From: Chryseobacterium sediminis
GTDB taxonomy: Bacteria > Bacteroidota > Bacteroidia > Flavobacteriales > Weeksellaceae
Direction: 5' to 3'
NCBI RefSeq assembly: GCF_008386505.1
Contig: NZ_VUNZ01000001.1
Coordinates: 2,473,937-2,537,936, forward strand
DNA length: 64,000 nucleotides
Shown here: positions 9,171 through 17,223 of the stretch, in pieces
Position numbering within the stretch: the first letter of the stretch is position 1
Layout of the letters: each line of letters starts with the position of its first letter
The notes under the pieces: generated by a model
Told to the model about the DNA's origin: nothing
Seen by the model: the letters and a program-made list of their open reading frames with translations, nothing else
The model's database searches: none
Position numbers and translations under genes: made by a program

Positions 9171-9244
9171 AGCCTCCAGAGGGATTCGAACCCACGACCC
9201 CGAGATTACAAATCACGTGCTCTGGCCAACTGAGCTATGGAGGC
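9171..9244 (-). tRNA. tRNA-Thr (anticodon TGT), copy 1
   Basis: 74-base cloverleaf with acceptor GCCTCCA/TGGAGGC and anticodon loop TTTGTAA. The second base of the anticodon stem region contains one T-T mismatch, shared with the other copy. No encoded CCA. It is the first gene of the downstream triplet. Confidence 0.96.
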
Positions 9245-9335
9245 ATTTTAATAAAAGACTGAAGGTGATTGAGAGAATCTACTCTACACATTTCAGTGTT
9301 AAAAAAAAATCACCGTTATTAAGGTGTTTTTTTTG

Positions 9336-9408
9336 AGCGGAAGACGGGGGTCGAACCCGCGACATTCAGCTTGGAAGGCTGACGCTCTACCAACTGAGCT
9401 ACTTCCGC
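9336..9408 (-). tRNA. tRNA-Gly (anticodon TCC), copy 2
   Basis: Same 73-base sequence as the copy at 8911-8983. A short hairpin (CACC/GGTG) with a long T run on the minus strand follows it at about 9302-9326. Confidence 0.97.
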
Positions 9409-9496
9409 AATTTTGTTTCCAAAACTATTGGTAAACGCTGTGCAAAACTAAGAAAACTTATTTAATCTTGCAAGTTTTTTTTATAAAAATATAAAG

Positions 9497-9577
9497 TGGG
9501 GAGAGCAGGATTCGAACCTACGAAGCCGAAGCAACTGAGTTACAGTCAGTCCCATTTAGCCACTCTGGAATCTCCCC
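9497..9577 (-). tRNA. tRNA-Tyr (anticodon GTA), copy 2
   Basis: Same 81-base class II tRNA as the copy at 9070-9150, with a long variable arm and GTA anticodon. Part of the upstream triplet. Confidence 0.97.
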
Positions 9578-9595
9578 AAAAGTTTATATTTTATG

Positions 9596-9669
9596 AGCCT
9601 CCAGAGGGATTCGAACCCACGACCCCGAGATTACAAATCACGTGCTCTGGCCAACTGAGCTATGGAGGC
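9596..9669 (-). tRNA. tRNA-Thr (anticodon TGT), copy 2
   Basis: Same 74-base tRNA as the copy at 9171-9244. It is the first gene of the tRNA operon, about 45 bases after a good promoter. Confidence 0.96.
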
Positions 9670-9716
9670 AAATATAAAAAAGAATTCAAAAGATCGCTGT
9701 TCCTTTTTTGCGAGTG

Positions 9717-9748
9717 CAAATATAGAACGGATTTTTTGAATTCTCAAA
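9717..9748 (-). promoter_or_regulatory. Promoter of the tRNA operon
   Basis: On the minus strand TTTG is followed by 20 bases and then TATATTTG, a strong match to the Bacteroidota -33/-7 consensus. It is placed about 48 bases before the first tRNA. Confidence 0.75.
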
Positions 9749-9778
9749 TTTTTTATAAACTTTTTTTAACTTTTTTTT

Positions 9779-10069
9779 CTATGCCATTTCTTTTTTCTTG
9801 ATTAATAGCTTTTTAGCAGTATCAACGCAAAGGTCCAGACTTTCTTCAAAACTTGCAGATGTCTTTTTTACTACAATATCATCTCCCGGAACCGCCAAAA
9901 TAAGCTCAGCTGTTTTGTTTACTTTATCAGCGTTATTTTCTACTTTCAAAAATACCTTACACTCCTGAATCTTGTCATAGAAGGTATCTAATTTACTTAC
10001 TTTTTTGTCAATGTGTGACTCTAGTGGTTCGTGTGGAGTTAAACCAATTGATTGTACTGAAATCTTCAT
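9779..10069 (-). CDS. hpf: Ribosome hibernation-promoting factor, HPF/RaiA family
   Basis: This small protein binds the 30S subunit and inactivates ribosomes in stationary phase. The 96 residues correspond to the short HPF form, without the C-terminal dimerisation domain of long HPF. Family features are the N-terminal strand MKISVQSIGLTPHEPLESHI, the helix with KLDTFYD, and the basic C-terminus. It overlaps the end of the Xer recombinase gene by 4 bases (ATGA-type coupling), consistent with the rpsU - xer - hpf order seen in other Flavobacteriia. Confidence 0.93.
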   Translation of the reverse strand: MKISVQSIGLTPHEPLESHIDKKVSKLDTFYDKIQECKVFLKVENNADKVNKTAELILAVPGDDIVVKKTSASFEESLDLCVDTAKKLLIKKKEMA

Positions 10070-10956
10070 AATTCTTCTTTTTTTGAAGCTCGAGGATGAG
10101 CCTGATTAAACACTTTTTTCAATTGTTCAATATTAGCATTCGTATAGACCTGAGTACTGGCAAGACTGGAATGCCCTAATATTTTTTTCACTTTGGAGAT
10201 CTCCGCCCCATTATCCAACACGTGAGTAGCAAAGCTATGACGAAGGATGTGAGGACTTTTTTTTTCTTTCGTTGTTATAAGACTAAGGTACTTATTAACT
10301 ACCACATAAACAAATTTTTCGTTGAGTTTTTTCCCCTTCTTATTTACAAAGAAATATGATTTAAATTCTGTCTGTGGATTTCTTATTTCCAGATAACTTT
10401 TAAGGAGTTCAGACAGTTCACTGGAAACAGGAATTACCCTTTCTTTATTTCCTTTTCCAATTACTTTTAATTCATTTTCATATAAGTCAACATTCTCAAA
10501 TATCAGGCCACAAAGTTCAGCTTTACGTATACCTGTCTGATAAAGAACTTCCATAATGCATCTTTCAAGCACATCATGCATCTGCTCGAAAACTCTATCG
10601 TTAAGATCCGCCATTTCTTCTTTAGACATAGGGATCTGTTTTTCAGCATAAAACTTCAGGGAAGAAATCCCTTCTGTGGGAGAAACTTTAATTTCACCTA
10701 TTTTTAAAAGAAAAAGATAAAAACTACGGAGAGAAGATAATTTTCTGTTGATACTTCTTTTGGAAATATTGTTTTCGCTCAGTTCAACAATGAAATTTCT
10801 GATGATTTTTTTATCTGCTTTAGCCAGATTGTCGGAAGACTCGGTTCGGAGAAAGAAATGAGAGAAGTCTTCAAGGTCTTTTTTGTAGCTTGTAACAGTA
10901 TGAGGAGAGTACCTTTTTTCGAATTGTAAGTATTCTAAAAACTTTTCCAGCATCAT
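10066..10956 (-). CDS. xerC: Xer-type tyrosine recombinase
   Basis: Site-specific recombinase of the XerC/XerD family, which resolves chromosome dimers. The N-terminal SAM-like DNA-binding domain covers about 1-90. The catalytic domain carries R144 (GIRKAEL), K near 171, H236-x-x-R239 (HILRH), H262 (GHSS) and the nucleophile Y271 (TQVYTN). At 296 residues it has the standard Xer length with no integrase extension, and its position between rpsU and hpf marks it as a core gene, not a mobile-element integrase. XerC versus XerD cannot be settled without the paralogue. Confidence 0.92.
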   Translation of the reverse strand: MMLEKFLEYLQFEKRYSPHTVTSYKKDLEDFSHFFLRTESSDNLAKADKKIIRNFIVELSENNISKRSINRKLSSLRSFYLFLLKIGEIKVSPTEGISSLKFYAEKQIPMSKEEMADLNDRVFEQMHDVLERCIMEVLYQTGIRKAELCGLIFENVDLYENELKVIGKGNKERVIPVSSELSELLKSYLEIRNPQTEFKSYFFVNKKGKKLNEKFVYVVVNKYLSLITTKEKKSPHILRHSFATHVLDNGAEISKVKKILGHSSLASTQVYTNANIEQLKKVFNQAHPRASKKEEL

Positions 10957-11031
10957 AGGTATAAAAATAAAAATTCACTCCTCAAATATAAGAATTTAAG
11001 AAGTGAATTAATATATGGTTAAGAAAAAATC

Positions 11032-11229
11032 TTAAGCCTGCTCTTCTTTGCTAAGCGCTCTTTGTTTGTAAGCAGCTTTTAACCTTGATTGTCTCAAAGT
11101 TACAGAAGGCTTGATAAACGCTTGTCTAGATCTTAATTGACGAACTGTACCTGTTTTATCAAATTTTCTCTTGTATTTTTTTAAAGCTCTGTCGATGGAT
11201 TCACCATCTTTTACTGGAATTATTAACAT
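11032..11229 (-). CDS. rpsU: 30S ribosomal protein S21
   Basis: A small basic protein of the 30S subunit that helps initiation. Its 65 residues include the family signature GESIDRALKKYKRKFDKTG and an arginine-rich centre. It starts a cluster of ribosome-related genes (S21, Xer, HPF, tRNAs). A good promoter lies 24-55 bases upstream of the ATG. About 75 bases separate it from the recombinase gene. Confidence 0.97.
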   Translation of the reverse strand: MLIIPVKDGESIDRALKKYKRKFDKTGTVRQLRSRQAFIKPSVTLRQSRLKAAYKQRALSKEEQA

Positions 11230-11252
11230 ATTTTACATCTCATTTTGGATTG

Positions 11253-11284
11253 CAAAACTAGGCAATTTTTCTTACAACACAAAA
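11253..11284 (-). promoter_or_regulatory. Promoter of rpsU
   Basis: Minus-strand TTTTG, 19 bases, then TAGTTTTG: both boxes fit the Bacteroidota consensus, with spacing like that of the tRNA promoter. Confidence 0.7.
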
Positions 11285-11472
11285 TATATTAACACAAAGA
11301 ATCATTCTTTTATACATAGAGCCCTCACAAACCTAGTATTAAAGGCGATTAACACATAGTATTATTTTATCCACAATAACCAAACATTCAATTGCTAGCG
11401 CTTCAAATTATTAATTTTTCTATCTCCTCTCATAAAAAACACCCATATTAATGAAATGTAAACAAAAAGCAT

Positions 11473-11480
11473 TACCTTTG
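11473..11480 (+). promoter_or_regulatory. -7 box of the ssrA promoter
   Basis: TACCTTTG matches TAnnTTTG and lies 16 bases before the mature tmRNA 5' end. I could not find a convincing -33 TTG, so this is only a half-promoter call. Confidence 0.5.
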
Positions 11481-11496
11481 CATTCACTTTATTTAC

Positions 11497-11892
11497 GGGG
11501 TTGACTGGTTTCGACAGCAAGACCAATGGGTAAGTAAGCATGCAGAGAACCGTGGCGCGATCTCTTTAATCCCTTGCTACAAAACTTTAACTGGCAACGA
11601 AGAGTTCGCTCTTGCAGCTTAATATCGAAGTATAGTAGATCAAGCGTTTTCCTGAAGATAGTAAGGAAGCAAGATATCTCACAAATGCTCTGTTCTGCGG
11701 CGTTTGATCCTGAGATATAGGAATGCAGGAATAAGATTTTAGATGCTTCGGCTAAAATTCGAAAACTTTAGAAGATAAGCTGGAAGTTGGGTGTCTGCCC
11801 TCTGCCTTCAGTCGAAAACCAATGGTAGAATAAGCATGTAGAAATCTTATGTATTGCTTGTTTGGACGAGGGTTCGAATCCCTCCAACTCCA
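11497..11892 (+). ncRNA. ssrA: Transfer-messenger RNA (tmRNA)
   Basis: tmRNA rescues stalled ribosomes and tags the unfinished proteins. The 5' end GGGGTTGACTGGTTTCGAC and the 3' tRNA-like end GGTTCGAATCCCTCCAACTCC pair to form the acceptor stem; the 3' CCA is not encoded. The tag frame is 11593-11622: GGC AAC GAA GAG TTC GCT CTT GCA GCT TAA, giving GNEEFALAA, which ends in the ALAA degron recognised by ClpXP-type proteases. The length of about 396 bases is normal. An intrinsic terminator follows. Confidence 0.96.
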
Positions 11893-11895
11893 CTT

Positions 11896-11935
11896 AAAAA
11901 CCGCTTAAATTAAACTTAAAGCGGTTTTTTTTGTT
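11896..11935 (+). terminator. Terminator of ssrA
   Basis: An 11-base-pair stem (11896-11906 with 11919-11929) is followed by a T run, immediately downstream of tmRNA. Confidence 0.85.
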
Positions 11936-12059
11936 TCAGTGTTAAAGTATTAACCGAAATTCTTATATTTACCCCAATACTATTAAATAATAATTAATAC
12001 CTTATTAATCAGACTAATAACAACTACACTTTCTTTGGGTAGAATAATAACATTAACTC

Positions 12060-12491
12060 ATGAAATTTCTATTATTACCTCTTCTAAGTATATTACTATT
12101 AACTTTAAGTTGTTCAGGAAACGATACTGAACAAGAACCTACAACTCTTTCCCAAACTAAACATTTTAATCCTCCAGCATGGATAAAGGGAAAGTGGATA
12201 TTCAGGGATTCACCAACGGGCCAAGACTTTAAATTCACCAATGATGATTTTATCACTGAAAATAAAAGCTTCAACGATATGATAAATCAATCGAAAGACA
12301 AAACGAATGTAATAGCAATAGAAAATGAATATTCATCAAACGAAAACTACAAATTTAAAATAACTACGAGATCAAAAACTAGTAACTACTATGATGAACA
12401 AACATATTCATTCTTTAAAAAGAACGACACACTAATGATGCGGGTTCCAGATATGCTTGGTCTTCTTTATTATGTCAAAGTTAAAGAATAA
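12060..12491 (+). CDS. Hypothetical lipoprotein
   Basis: I do not recognise the family. The 143 residues begin with a lipoprotein signal (MKFLLLPLLSILLLTLSC, acylated Cys at residue 18). The mature part is polar. A segment around 39-60 (HFNPPAWIKGKWIF) followed by TGQDFKFTNDDF resembles small Chryseobacterium lipoproteins with a lipocalin-like beta fold, but this is a guess. It stands alone between ssrA and acpP with its own downstream hairpin. Codon use is AT-rich like the flanks. Confidence 0.75.
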   Translation: MKFLLLPLLSILLLTLSCSGNDTEQEPTTLSQTKHFNPPAWIKGKWIFRDSPTGQDFKFTNDDFITENKSFNDMINQSKDKTNVIAIENEYSSNENYKFKITTRSKTSNYYDEQTYSFFKKNDTLMMRVPDMLGLLYYVKVKE

Positions 12492-12883
12492 CTAATTTCT
12501 AAAATTAAGATCATAAACTTTAATTCAAAGAATCCCTCTATTTTAATAATGAGGGATTTTTATTTTTCATAGAGGTATCATAATCAGAATAAGCCCCGAT
12601 ATAAAAAAAAGCATCATTATTTTCTTAATAAATATCATTATCAAATAAACTCTTGCTTAAATCAAGATATTCTTTTCCTCAAAAAAATTGATTAGTATAT
12701 ATAAATATAAAGTACAGTTTCTTCATCCATCATTCCACCGAATATAACCCTCTGAAAACTAAAAGACTAAAGCGGTATAATTTAAAATGAAAGCTTCTAG
12801 CCCACAAAAAAGGCTAAAAAAATGTTTTATCGTAAAGAATTTTATATATTTGCACCATCTAACAATTAAAAAAATAATTTACT
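12492..12883. other. Intergenic region: lipoprotein terminator and acpP promoter
   Basis: It contains an 8-base-pair hairpin with T run (12531-12560) that ends the lipoprotein transcript, a weak AGCC/GGCT hairpin near 12800, and a -7 box TATATTTG at 12845-12852, about 32 bases before acpP. No credible gene is visible. Confidence 0.6.
12845..12852 (+). promoter_or_regulatory. -7 box of the acpP operon promoter
   Basis: TATATTTG, a perfect match to TAnnTTTG, is followed by CACC and a 31-base leader. The -33 element is not clear. Confidence 0.55.
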
Positions 12884-13123
12884 ATGTCAGACATTGCATC
12901 AAGAGTAAAAGCTATCATCGCTGATAAGCTTGACGTTGAAGAAACAGAAGTAACTCCTGAAGCTAGCTTCACTAACGATTTAGGAGCTGATTCACTAGAT
13001 ACAGTTGAGTTAATCATGGAATTTGAAAAAGAATTTAACATTCAGATCCCTGATGACCAAGCTGAAAAAATTACTACTGTAGGACACGCTATCGCTTACA
13101 TCGAAGAAGTAGTAAATAAATAA
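12884..13123 (+). CDS. acpP: Acyl carrier protein
   Basis: Carries growing fatty acyl chains on a phosphopantetheine arm. The 79 residues include the attachment motif [10 protein letters not shown] with Ser37. The protein is acidic with four predicted helices, as typical of ACP. It is followed 34 bases later by fabF, the condensing enzyme that uses it, and the two genes head a five-gene operon. Confidence 0.98.
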   Translation: MSDIASRVKAIIADKLDVEETEVTPEASFTNDLGADSLDTVELIMEFEKEFNIQIPDDQAEKITTVGHAIAYIEEVVNK

Positions 13124-13157
13124 TATTCTTCAACAAAAAAGAAATTAAACAAAGTTT

Positions 13158-14402
13158 ATGGAATTAAAAAGAGTAGTTGTAACAGGATTTGGAGCAATAA
13201 CGCCAATCGGAAATAATGCAAAAGAATACTGGGAAAATCTTGTGAAAGGTGAGAGCGGTGCCGCTCCGATTACTCTTTTTGATGCCACAAACTTTAAAAC
13301 GAAGTTCGCTTGCGAAGTTAAAGGTTTCGATCCATTACAGCATTTCGATAAGAAAGAGTCTAAAAAAATGGACCGAAATACCCAACTGGGACTTGTTGCT
13401 GCCAAAGAAGCAGTAGCACATTCCAGAATTATTGAAGACAATGTAGACAAAAACAGAGTTGGGGTAATTTGGGGTTCCGGAATCGGAGGTTTAGAGACTT
13501 TTGAAACTGAAGTGTTAGGATGGGCCAATACGGAAATCCCGAGATTTAACCCGTTCTTTATCCCTAAAATGATTGCGGATATCACTCCAGGACACATCTC
13601 TATTGAATACGGTTTCCATGGACCTAACTACACTACTGTATCTGCATGTGCATCTTCAGCAAACGCTATAATTGATTCCAAAATGCTGATCCAATTAGGA
13701 AAAGCAGACGTTATTGTATGTGGAGGCTCTGAAGCAGCCGTAACAGCAAGTGGTGTCGGTGGATTTAATGCAATGATGGCACTTTCTACAAGAAATGATG
13801 ATCCTAAAACCGCTTCAAGACCTTTCGACAAAGACAGAGATGGATTTGTATTAGGTGAAGGAGCAGGATGTATTATTCTTGAGGAATATGAGCACGCAGT
13901 AAAACGTGGTGCTACAATTTATGCAGAATTATTAGGTGGAGGTTTAAGTGCTGATGCACATCACATGACCGCTCCACATCCTGAAGGCCTTGGTGCTTAT
14001 CTGGTAATGAAGAGTTGCCTGGAAGATGCAGGTTTAACTGCTGATGAAGTAGATCATATCAATATGCATGGTACTTCTACTCCATTAGGAGACATCGCAG
14101 AATCCAATGCAATCTCAAGATTATTAGGCGAGCATGCTTACGACATTCAGATTAATTCTACAAAATCAATGACAGGTCACCTTCTTGGTGCTGCAGGTGT
14201 TATTGAAGCTATCGCTGCATTGGGAACTATTATTCATGGTACTGTTCCTCCTACCATCAACCATTTTACTGATGATGAAAATATTGACAGCAGACTAAAC
14301 TTTACGTTTAACACAGCTGTGAAGAAAGATGTAAAAGTAGCCATGAGCAATACTTTTGGATTTGGCGGGCATAACGCTTGCGTTCTATTTAAGAAAATCT
14401 AA
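13158..14402 (+). CDS. fabF: Beta-ketoacyl-ACP synthase II
   Basis: Elongates fatty acids by condensing malonyl-ACP with acyl-ACP. The 414-residue length is standard. The catalytic triad is visible: Cys164 in VSACASSANA, His near 304 in NMHGTSTPLGD, and His near 341 in SMTGHLLGAAG. The C-terminal GFGGHNACVLF glycine loop is present. It is placed directly after acpP and 9 bases before rnc. Confidence 0.98.
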   Translation: MELKRVVVTGFGAITPIGNNAKEYWENLVKGESGAAPITLFDATNFKTKFACEVKGFDPLQHFDKKESKKMDRNTQLGLVAAKEAVAHSRIIEDNVDKNRVGVIWGSGIGGLETFETEVLGWANTEIPRFNPFFIPKMIADITPGHISIEYGFHGPNYTTVSACASSANAIIDSKMLIQLGKADVIVCGGSEAAVTASGVGGFNAMMALSTRNDDPKTASRPFDKDRDGFVLGEGAGCIILEEYEHAVKRGATIYAELLGGGLSADAHHMTAPHPEGLGAYLVMKSCLEDAGLTADEVDHINMHGTSTPLGDIAESNAISRLLGEHAYDIQINSTKSMTGHLLGAAGVIEAIAALGTIIHGTVPPTINHFTDDENIDSRLNFTFNTAVKKDVKVAMSNTFGFGGHNACVLFKKI

Positions 14403-14411
14403 ATTCAATGA

Positions 14412-15176
14412 ATGGAGTTACAGAAATACTTTTCTAAATTCCTTCTCAAAAAAAGAAAAAGACAATTAACGGAGAGAGAATATTTTCTCAGTACCGAACT
14501 TAAAAAAGTTTTAGGTACAGAGGTGCAGAATATCGCTCTTTACCGCGAGGCTTTTTCTTTGAAAAATTCTTCTAAAAATCAAGACAGCAATTACGAAAGG
14601 CTTGAATTTTTGGGAGATTCTGTTTTGGGTACAATTATTTCTTGTCATTTGTTCCAGACCTATCCTCAAGCCAATGAGGGATATCTGACACAGATGAAAT
14701 CTAAGATTGTTAATAGGAAAAATCTCAATAAATTAGGAGAAGACCTCAAGCTTATCAACCTTTTGCAAAAGCAAAACAGTTCTTCCGCTTTGGGCGAAAA
14801 TATCTCCGGAAATTTATTCGAAGCTCTAATCGGTGCCGTTTATTTAGACTTCCATTATGATACCTGTAAAAGGATTATTTTGGAAAAATTGCTGACCCCT
14901 TCTGAAATCAATAAGCTTGAAAACAAAATTGTAAGCTATAAAGGTCTCCTGCTTGAATGGAGCCAAAAGAAGAAAGTCAATATAAAGTACGAAACCTGCG
15001 AAGAAATACAGGCAAATAAATCTGTGGTATTCCGATGTCACGTTTGGCTGGGTGAAGGAAAAATTGCCAATGCAACGGAAACTTCCAAGAAAAAAGCAGA
15101 GGAAAAAGCAGCACAAAGGGCATTTTATATTTTAAATAAAAAAGAAAATATACTTGGAAATTCAAAAACTTTATGA
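14412..15176 (+). CDS. rnc: Ribonuclease III
   Basis: Double-strand-specific endoribonuclease for rRNA processing. The signature NYERLEFLGDSVLG (about residues 54-67) contains the catalytic acidic residues. A second acidic site is in NLFEALIGAVYLD. The C-terminal double-stranded RNA-binding domain lies at about 175-245. The 254 residues are slightly longer than E. coli RNase III because of an N-terminal extension rich in lysine. Its 3' end overlaps the next gene by 23 bases. Confidence 0.96.
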   Translation: MELQKYFSKFLLKKRKRQLTEREYFLSTELKKVLGTEVQNIALYREAFSLKNSSKNQDSNYERLEFLGDSVLGTIISCHLFQTYPQANEGYLTQMKSKIVNRKNLNKLGEDLKLINLLQKQNSSSALGENISGNLFEALIGAVYLDFHYDTCKRIILEKLLTPSEINKLENKIVSYKGLLLEWSQKKKVNIKYETCEEIQANKSVVFRCHVWLGEGKIANATETSKKKAEEKAAQRAFYILNKKENILGNSKTL

Positions 15177-15627
15177 TCTTGATGATATAGAATTTGAAGA
15201 TATTGCCATAGGATTGGTAAGATTAGCAAAAGATATACCTGCTCATGAGTTTTTTTACAAAATAAATCAAGCGAACAACCTCAGTTTTTCAAGAAAAAAA
15301 GATCTTGTCTTTCATGGAGGATATTATGATTACTTTTTTCCAAGATTTGAGGCCTACCACAAGTTTTCCAAGACTTGTTTCACCTTTATTTCCAATAAAT
15401 CCTCTGAAAGTAAGCAAAAAAAAGTTCAGACCGAACTCTTTACAGAAGAAGAAAACATTAAATTTTTATTAAATAATCAGGTAGATGTGGAATATATTCT
15501 GCATAGTTCGGAACAGTTTCCTGATTTTTCCGTAATTTTGCTCCCTGAAAATCTTGTGTTTCCAATTCAAGATTATACACTGAGTTCTGATGAAGAACTT
15601 TATCAAATTATCCAGTATTATGAATAA
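15154..15627 (+). CDS. IPExxxVDY family protein
   Basis: A 157-residue protein of unknown function found between rnc and pyk in many Flavobacteriia. The family match rests on position, length and the pattern with PENLVFPIQDY near residue 130. The centre has aromatic-rich HGGYYDYFFPRFEAY. No signal peptide or membrane segment, so it is presumably cytoplasmic. It overlaps rnc by 23 bases at the start and pyk by 8 bases at the end, so all three are translated from one message. Confidence 0.8.
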   Translation: MEIQKLYDLDDIEFEDIAIGLVRLAKDIPAHEFFYKINQANNLSFSRKKDLVFHGGYYDYFFPRFEAYHKFSKTCFTFISNKSSESKQKKVQTELFTEEENIKFLLNNQVDVEYILHSSEQFPDFSVILLPENLVFPIQDYTLSSDEELYQIIQYYE

Positions 15628-17065
15628 GTATTTAAAGAAGACAAAAATTATCGCAACACTAGGGCCTGCTTCATCGTCGAAGGAGGTAATGTTAGATTTA
15701 ATGAAGGCAGGTGTTGATATTTTCAGAATAAATTTTTCCCATGCAGATTACGACTTAGTTCGAAAAAATATTGAAATAATTAGAGAGCTAAACAGCGAGT
15801 ATGGTTATTCAGTGGGAATCCTGGGAGATCTTCAGGGGCCTAAACTGAGAGTGGGAGTTGTAAAGGAAGGATCTTACCTGAATCCAGGTGATATTCTTAC
15901 TTTCACCAATGAAAAGATGGAAGGAGATTCCACTAAGGTGTATATGACTTACCAACAGTTTCCACAAGACGTAAAAGTAGGAGAAAGAATCCTTATTGAT
16001 GATGGAAAACTAATGTTAGAAGTTATCGAAACCAATGAAATAGATACTGTAAAAGCAAAAACCATTCAAGGAGGTCCGTTAAGTTCTAAAAAAGGAGTTA
16101 ATCTACCTAATACGAATGTTTCTCTTCCTGCTTTGACAGAAAAGGATATTCAGGATGCTAATTTCATGCTTGACATGGAGGTTGACTGGATTGCTCTTTC
16201 TTTTGTACGTCACGCACAGGATATCATTGACCTGAAAGAATTAATTGCAAACCATCCAAATGGTAAATTCAAGACTCCGATTATTGCGAAGATTGAAAAG
16301 CCTGAAGGGGTTAAAAATATTGATGAAATCCTTCTTGAGTGTGATGGACTAATGGTAGCTCGTGGAGACCTTGGAGTAGAAGTTCCAATGGAAGAAGTTC
16401 CTGCAATTCAGAAAAATCTGGTAGAAAAAGCAAGATTCTATTCTAAGCCTGTAATCATCGCTACCCAGATGATGGAAACTATGATTAATAGTTTAACACC
16501 TACAAGAGCGGAAGTGAATGACGTTGCCAACTCTGTATTGGATGGGGCTGATGCCGTAATGCTTTCAGGAGAAACTTCTGTAGGTAGATATCCGGTACAG
16601 GTGGTAGAAAATATGGCTAAAATTGTAAAAAATATCGAGACCACTCATTTTTACCAACACAAAAATGAGCCTATCGAAAAAGATTATAACTGTATTGATG
16701 AGAGATTCATTACAAACAGGGTTTGTCTTGCAGCAGTAAGAATTGCTAAAACAACAAACGTTTCTGCTATTGTGACGCTTACTCACTCCGGATACACTGC
16801 TTTCCAGCTTGCAGCACACAGACCAAATTCTCATATCATTGTATATAGTGGTAACAAAAGAGTTATTACCATGCTGAACCTTCTTTGGGGTGTTCATGCA
16901 TATTATTATGATATGAAAAAATCTACTGATGAAACAATCATTCAGGTAAATATGCTGACACATAACTACGGTTATATTGAAACCGGAGACTTTGTAATCA
17001 ATATCAATGCTACTCCATCATATGAAGGTGGAAAAACGAATACGCTGAGATTGACAACAGTATAA
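15620..17065 (+). CDS. pyk: Pyruvate kinase
   Basis: Last step of glycolysis: phosphoenolpyruvate + ADP gives pyruvate + ATP. I chose the ATG at 15620 because the protein then begins MNKYLKKTKIIATLGPASSS, the usual family start; an ATG 30 bases upstream adds ten unconserved residues inside the previous gene. The active-site signature IIAKIEKPEGVKNIDEI lies near 212-228, and the metal/substrate region VARGDLGVEVPMEEVP follows. The 481 residues are normal. It is the last gene of the operon and is followed by a strong terminator. Confidence 0.97.
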   Translation: MNKYLKKTKIIATLGPASSSKEVMLDLMKAGVDIFRINFSHADYDLVRKNIEIIRELNSEYGYSVGILGDLQGPKLRVGVVKEGSYLNPGDILTFTNEKMEGDSTKVYMTYQQFPQDVKVGERILIDDGKLMLEVIETNEIDTVKAKTIQGGPLSSKKGVNLPNTNVSLPALTEKDIQDANFMLDMEVDWIALSFVRHAQDIIDLKELIANHPNGKFKTPIIAKIEKPEGVKNIDEILLECDGLMVARGDLGVEVPMEEVPAIQKNLVEKARFYSKPVIIATQMMETMINSLTPTRAEVNDVANSVLDGADAVMLSGETSVGRYPVQVVENMAKIVKNIETTHFYQHKNEPIEKDYNCIDERFITNRVCLAAVRIAKTTNVSAIVTLTHSGYTAFQLAAHRPNSHIIVYSGNKRVITMLNLLWGVHAYYYDMKKSTDETIIQVNMLTHNYGYIETGDFVININATPSYEGGKTNTLRLTTV

Positions 17066-17100
17066 GCAATAAGCAAAATTACTTTTTGTAAAAGCATATA

Positions 17101-17140
17101 AAAAAACTCCCGGAAATCATTTCCGGGAGTTTTTTATTTT
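17101..17140 (+). terminator. Terminator after pyk
   Basis: A perfect 16-base-pair stem (17101-17116 with 17120-17135) with a 3-base loop and T-rich tail. It can work in both directions. Confidence 0.88.
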
Positions 17141-17152
17141 TATATATAATAA

Positions 17153-17217
17153 TTTTGTCATTCTGAACAAAACGGAGTGAAGTGAAGAATCTCTGAGGTT
17201 CCTCGGAATGACATTTT
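17153..17217. repeat. Intergenic inverted-repeat element (GTCATTCTGA type)
   Basis: The ends GTCATTCTGA (17157-17166) and TCGGAATGAC (17203-17212) are inverted copies with one mismatch, and the middle holds GGAGTGAAGTGAAGAATCTC. From memory, similar GTCATTCTGA...GAAGAATCTC sequences are common between genes of Bacteroidota. It occurs once in this window. Confidence 0.6.
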
Positions 17218-17223
17218 GTACTT

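Larger units (their letters stand above)
8902..9669 (-). repeat. Tandem duplication of a Thr-Tyr-Gly tRNA triplet
   Basis: The block 8911-9244 recurs at 9336-9669 with a period of about 425 bases. The tRNA genes appear identical, and the Gly-Tyr spacer is nearly identical too (a C/T change and a few indels in A/T runs). Conserved spacers point to a recent tandem duplication. Confidence 0.93.

Noticed and set aside
9669..9676. TATATTTG on the minus strand touching the first tRNA
   Set aside because: Transcription from it would start inside the tRNA; the box at 9717-9724 with a -33 element is better placed.
9496..9801. Plus-strand frame of about 100 codons beginning MGRAGFEPTKPKQ
   Set aside because: It is the antisense of tRNA-Tyr and tRNA-Thr genes; such GFEPT-type frames are a known tRNA artefact.
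10066..10956. Tyrosine recombinase next to tRNAs as a sign of a genomic island
   Set aside because: Length, neighbours (rpsU, hpf) and order fit a core Xer gene, and no attachment-site repeats were found at the tRNAs.
13145..13597. 150-codon minus-strand frame inside fabF
   Set aside because: Shadow of a strongly conserved gene; no family resemblance or start context.
16565..16963. 132-codon minus-strand frame inside pyk
   Set aside because: Antisense of a conserved gene with no recognisable product.
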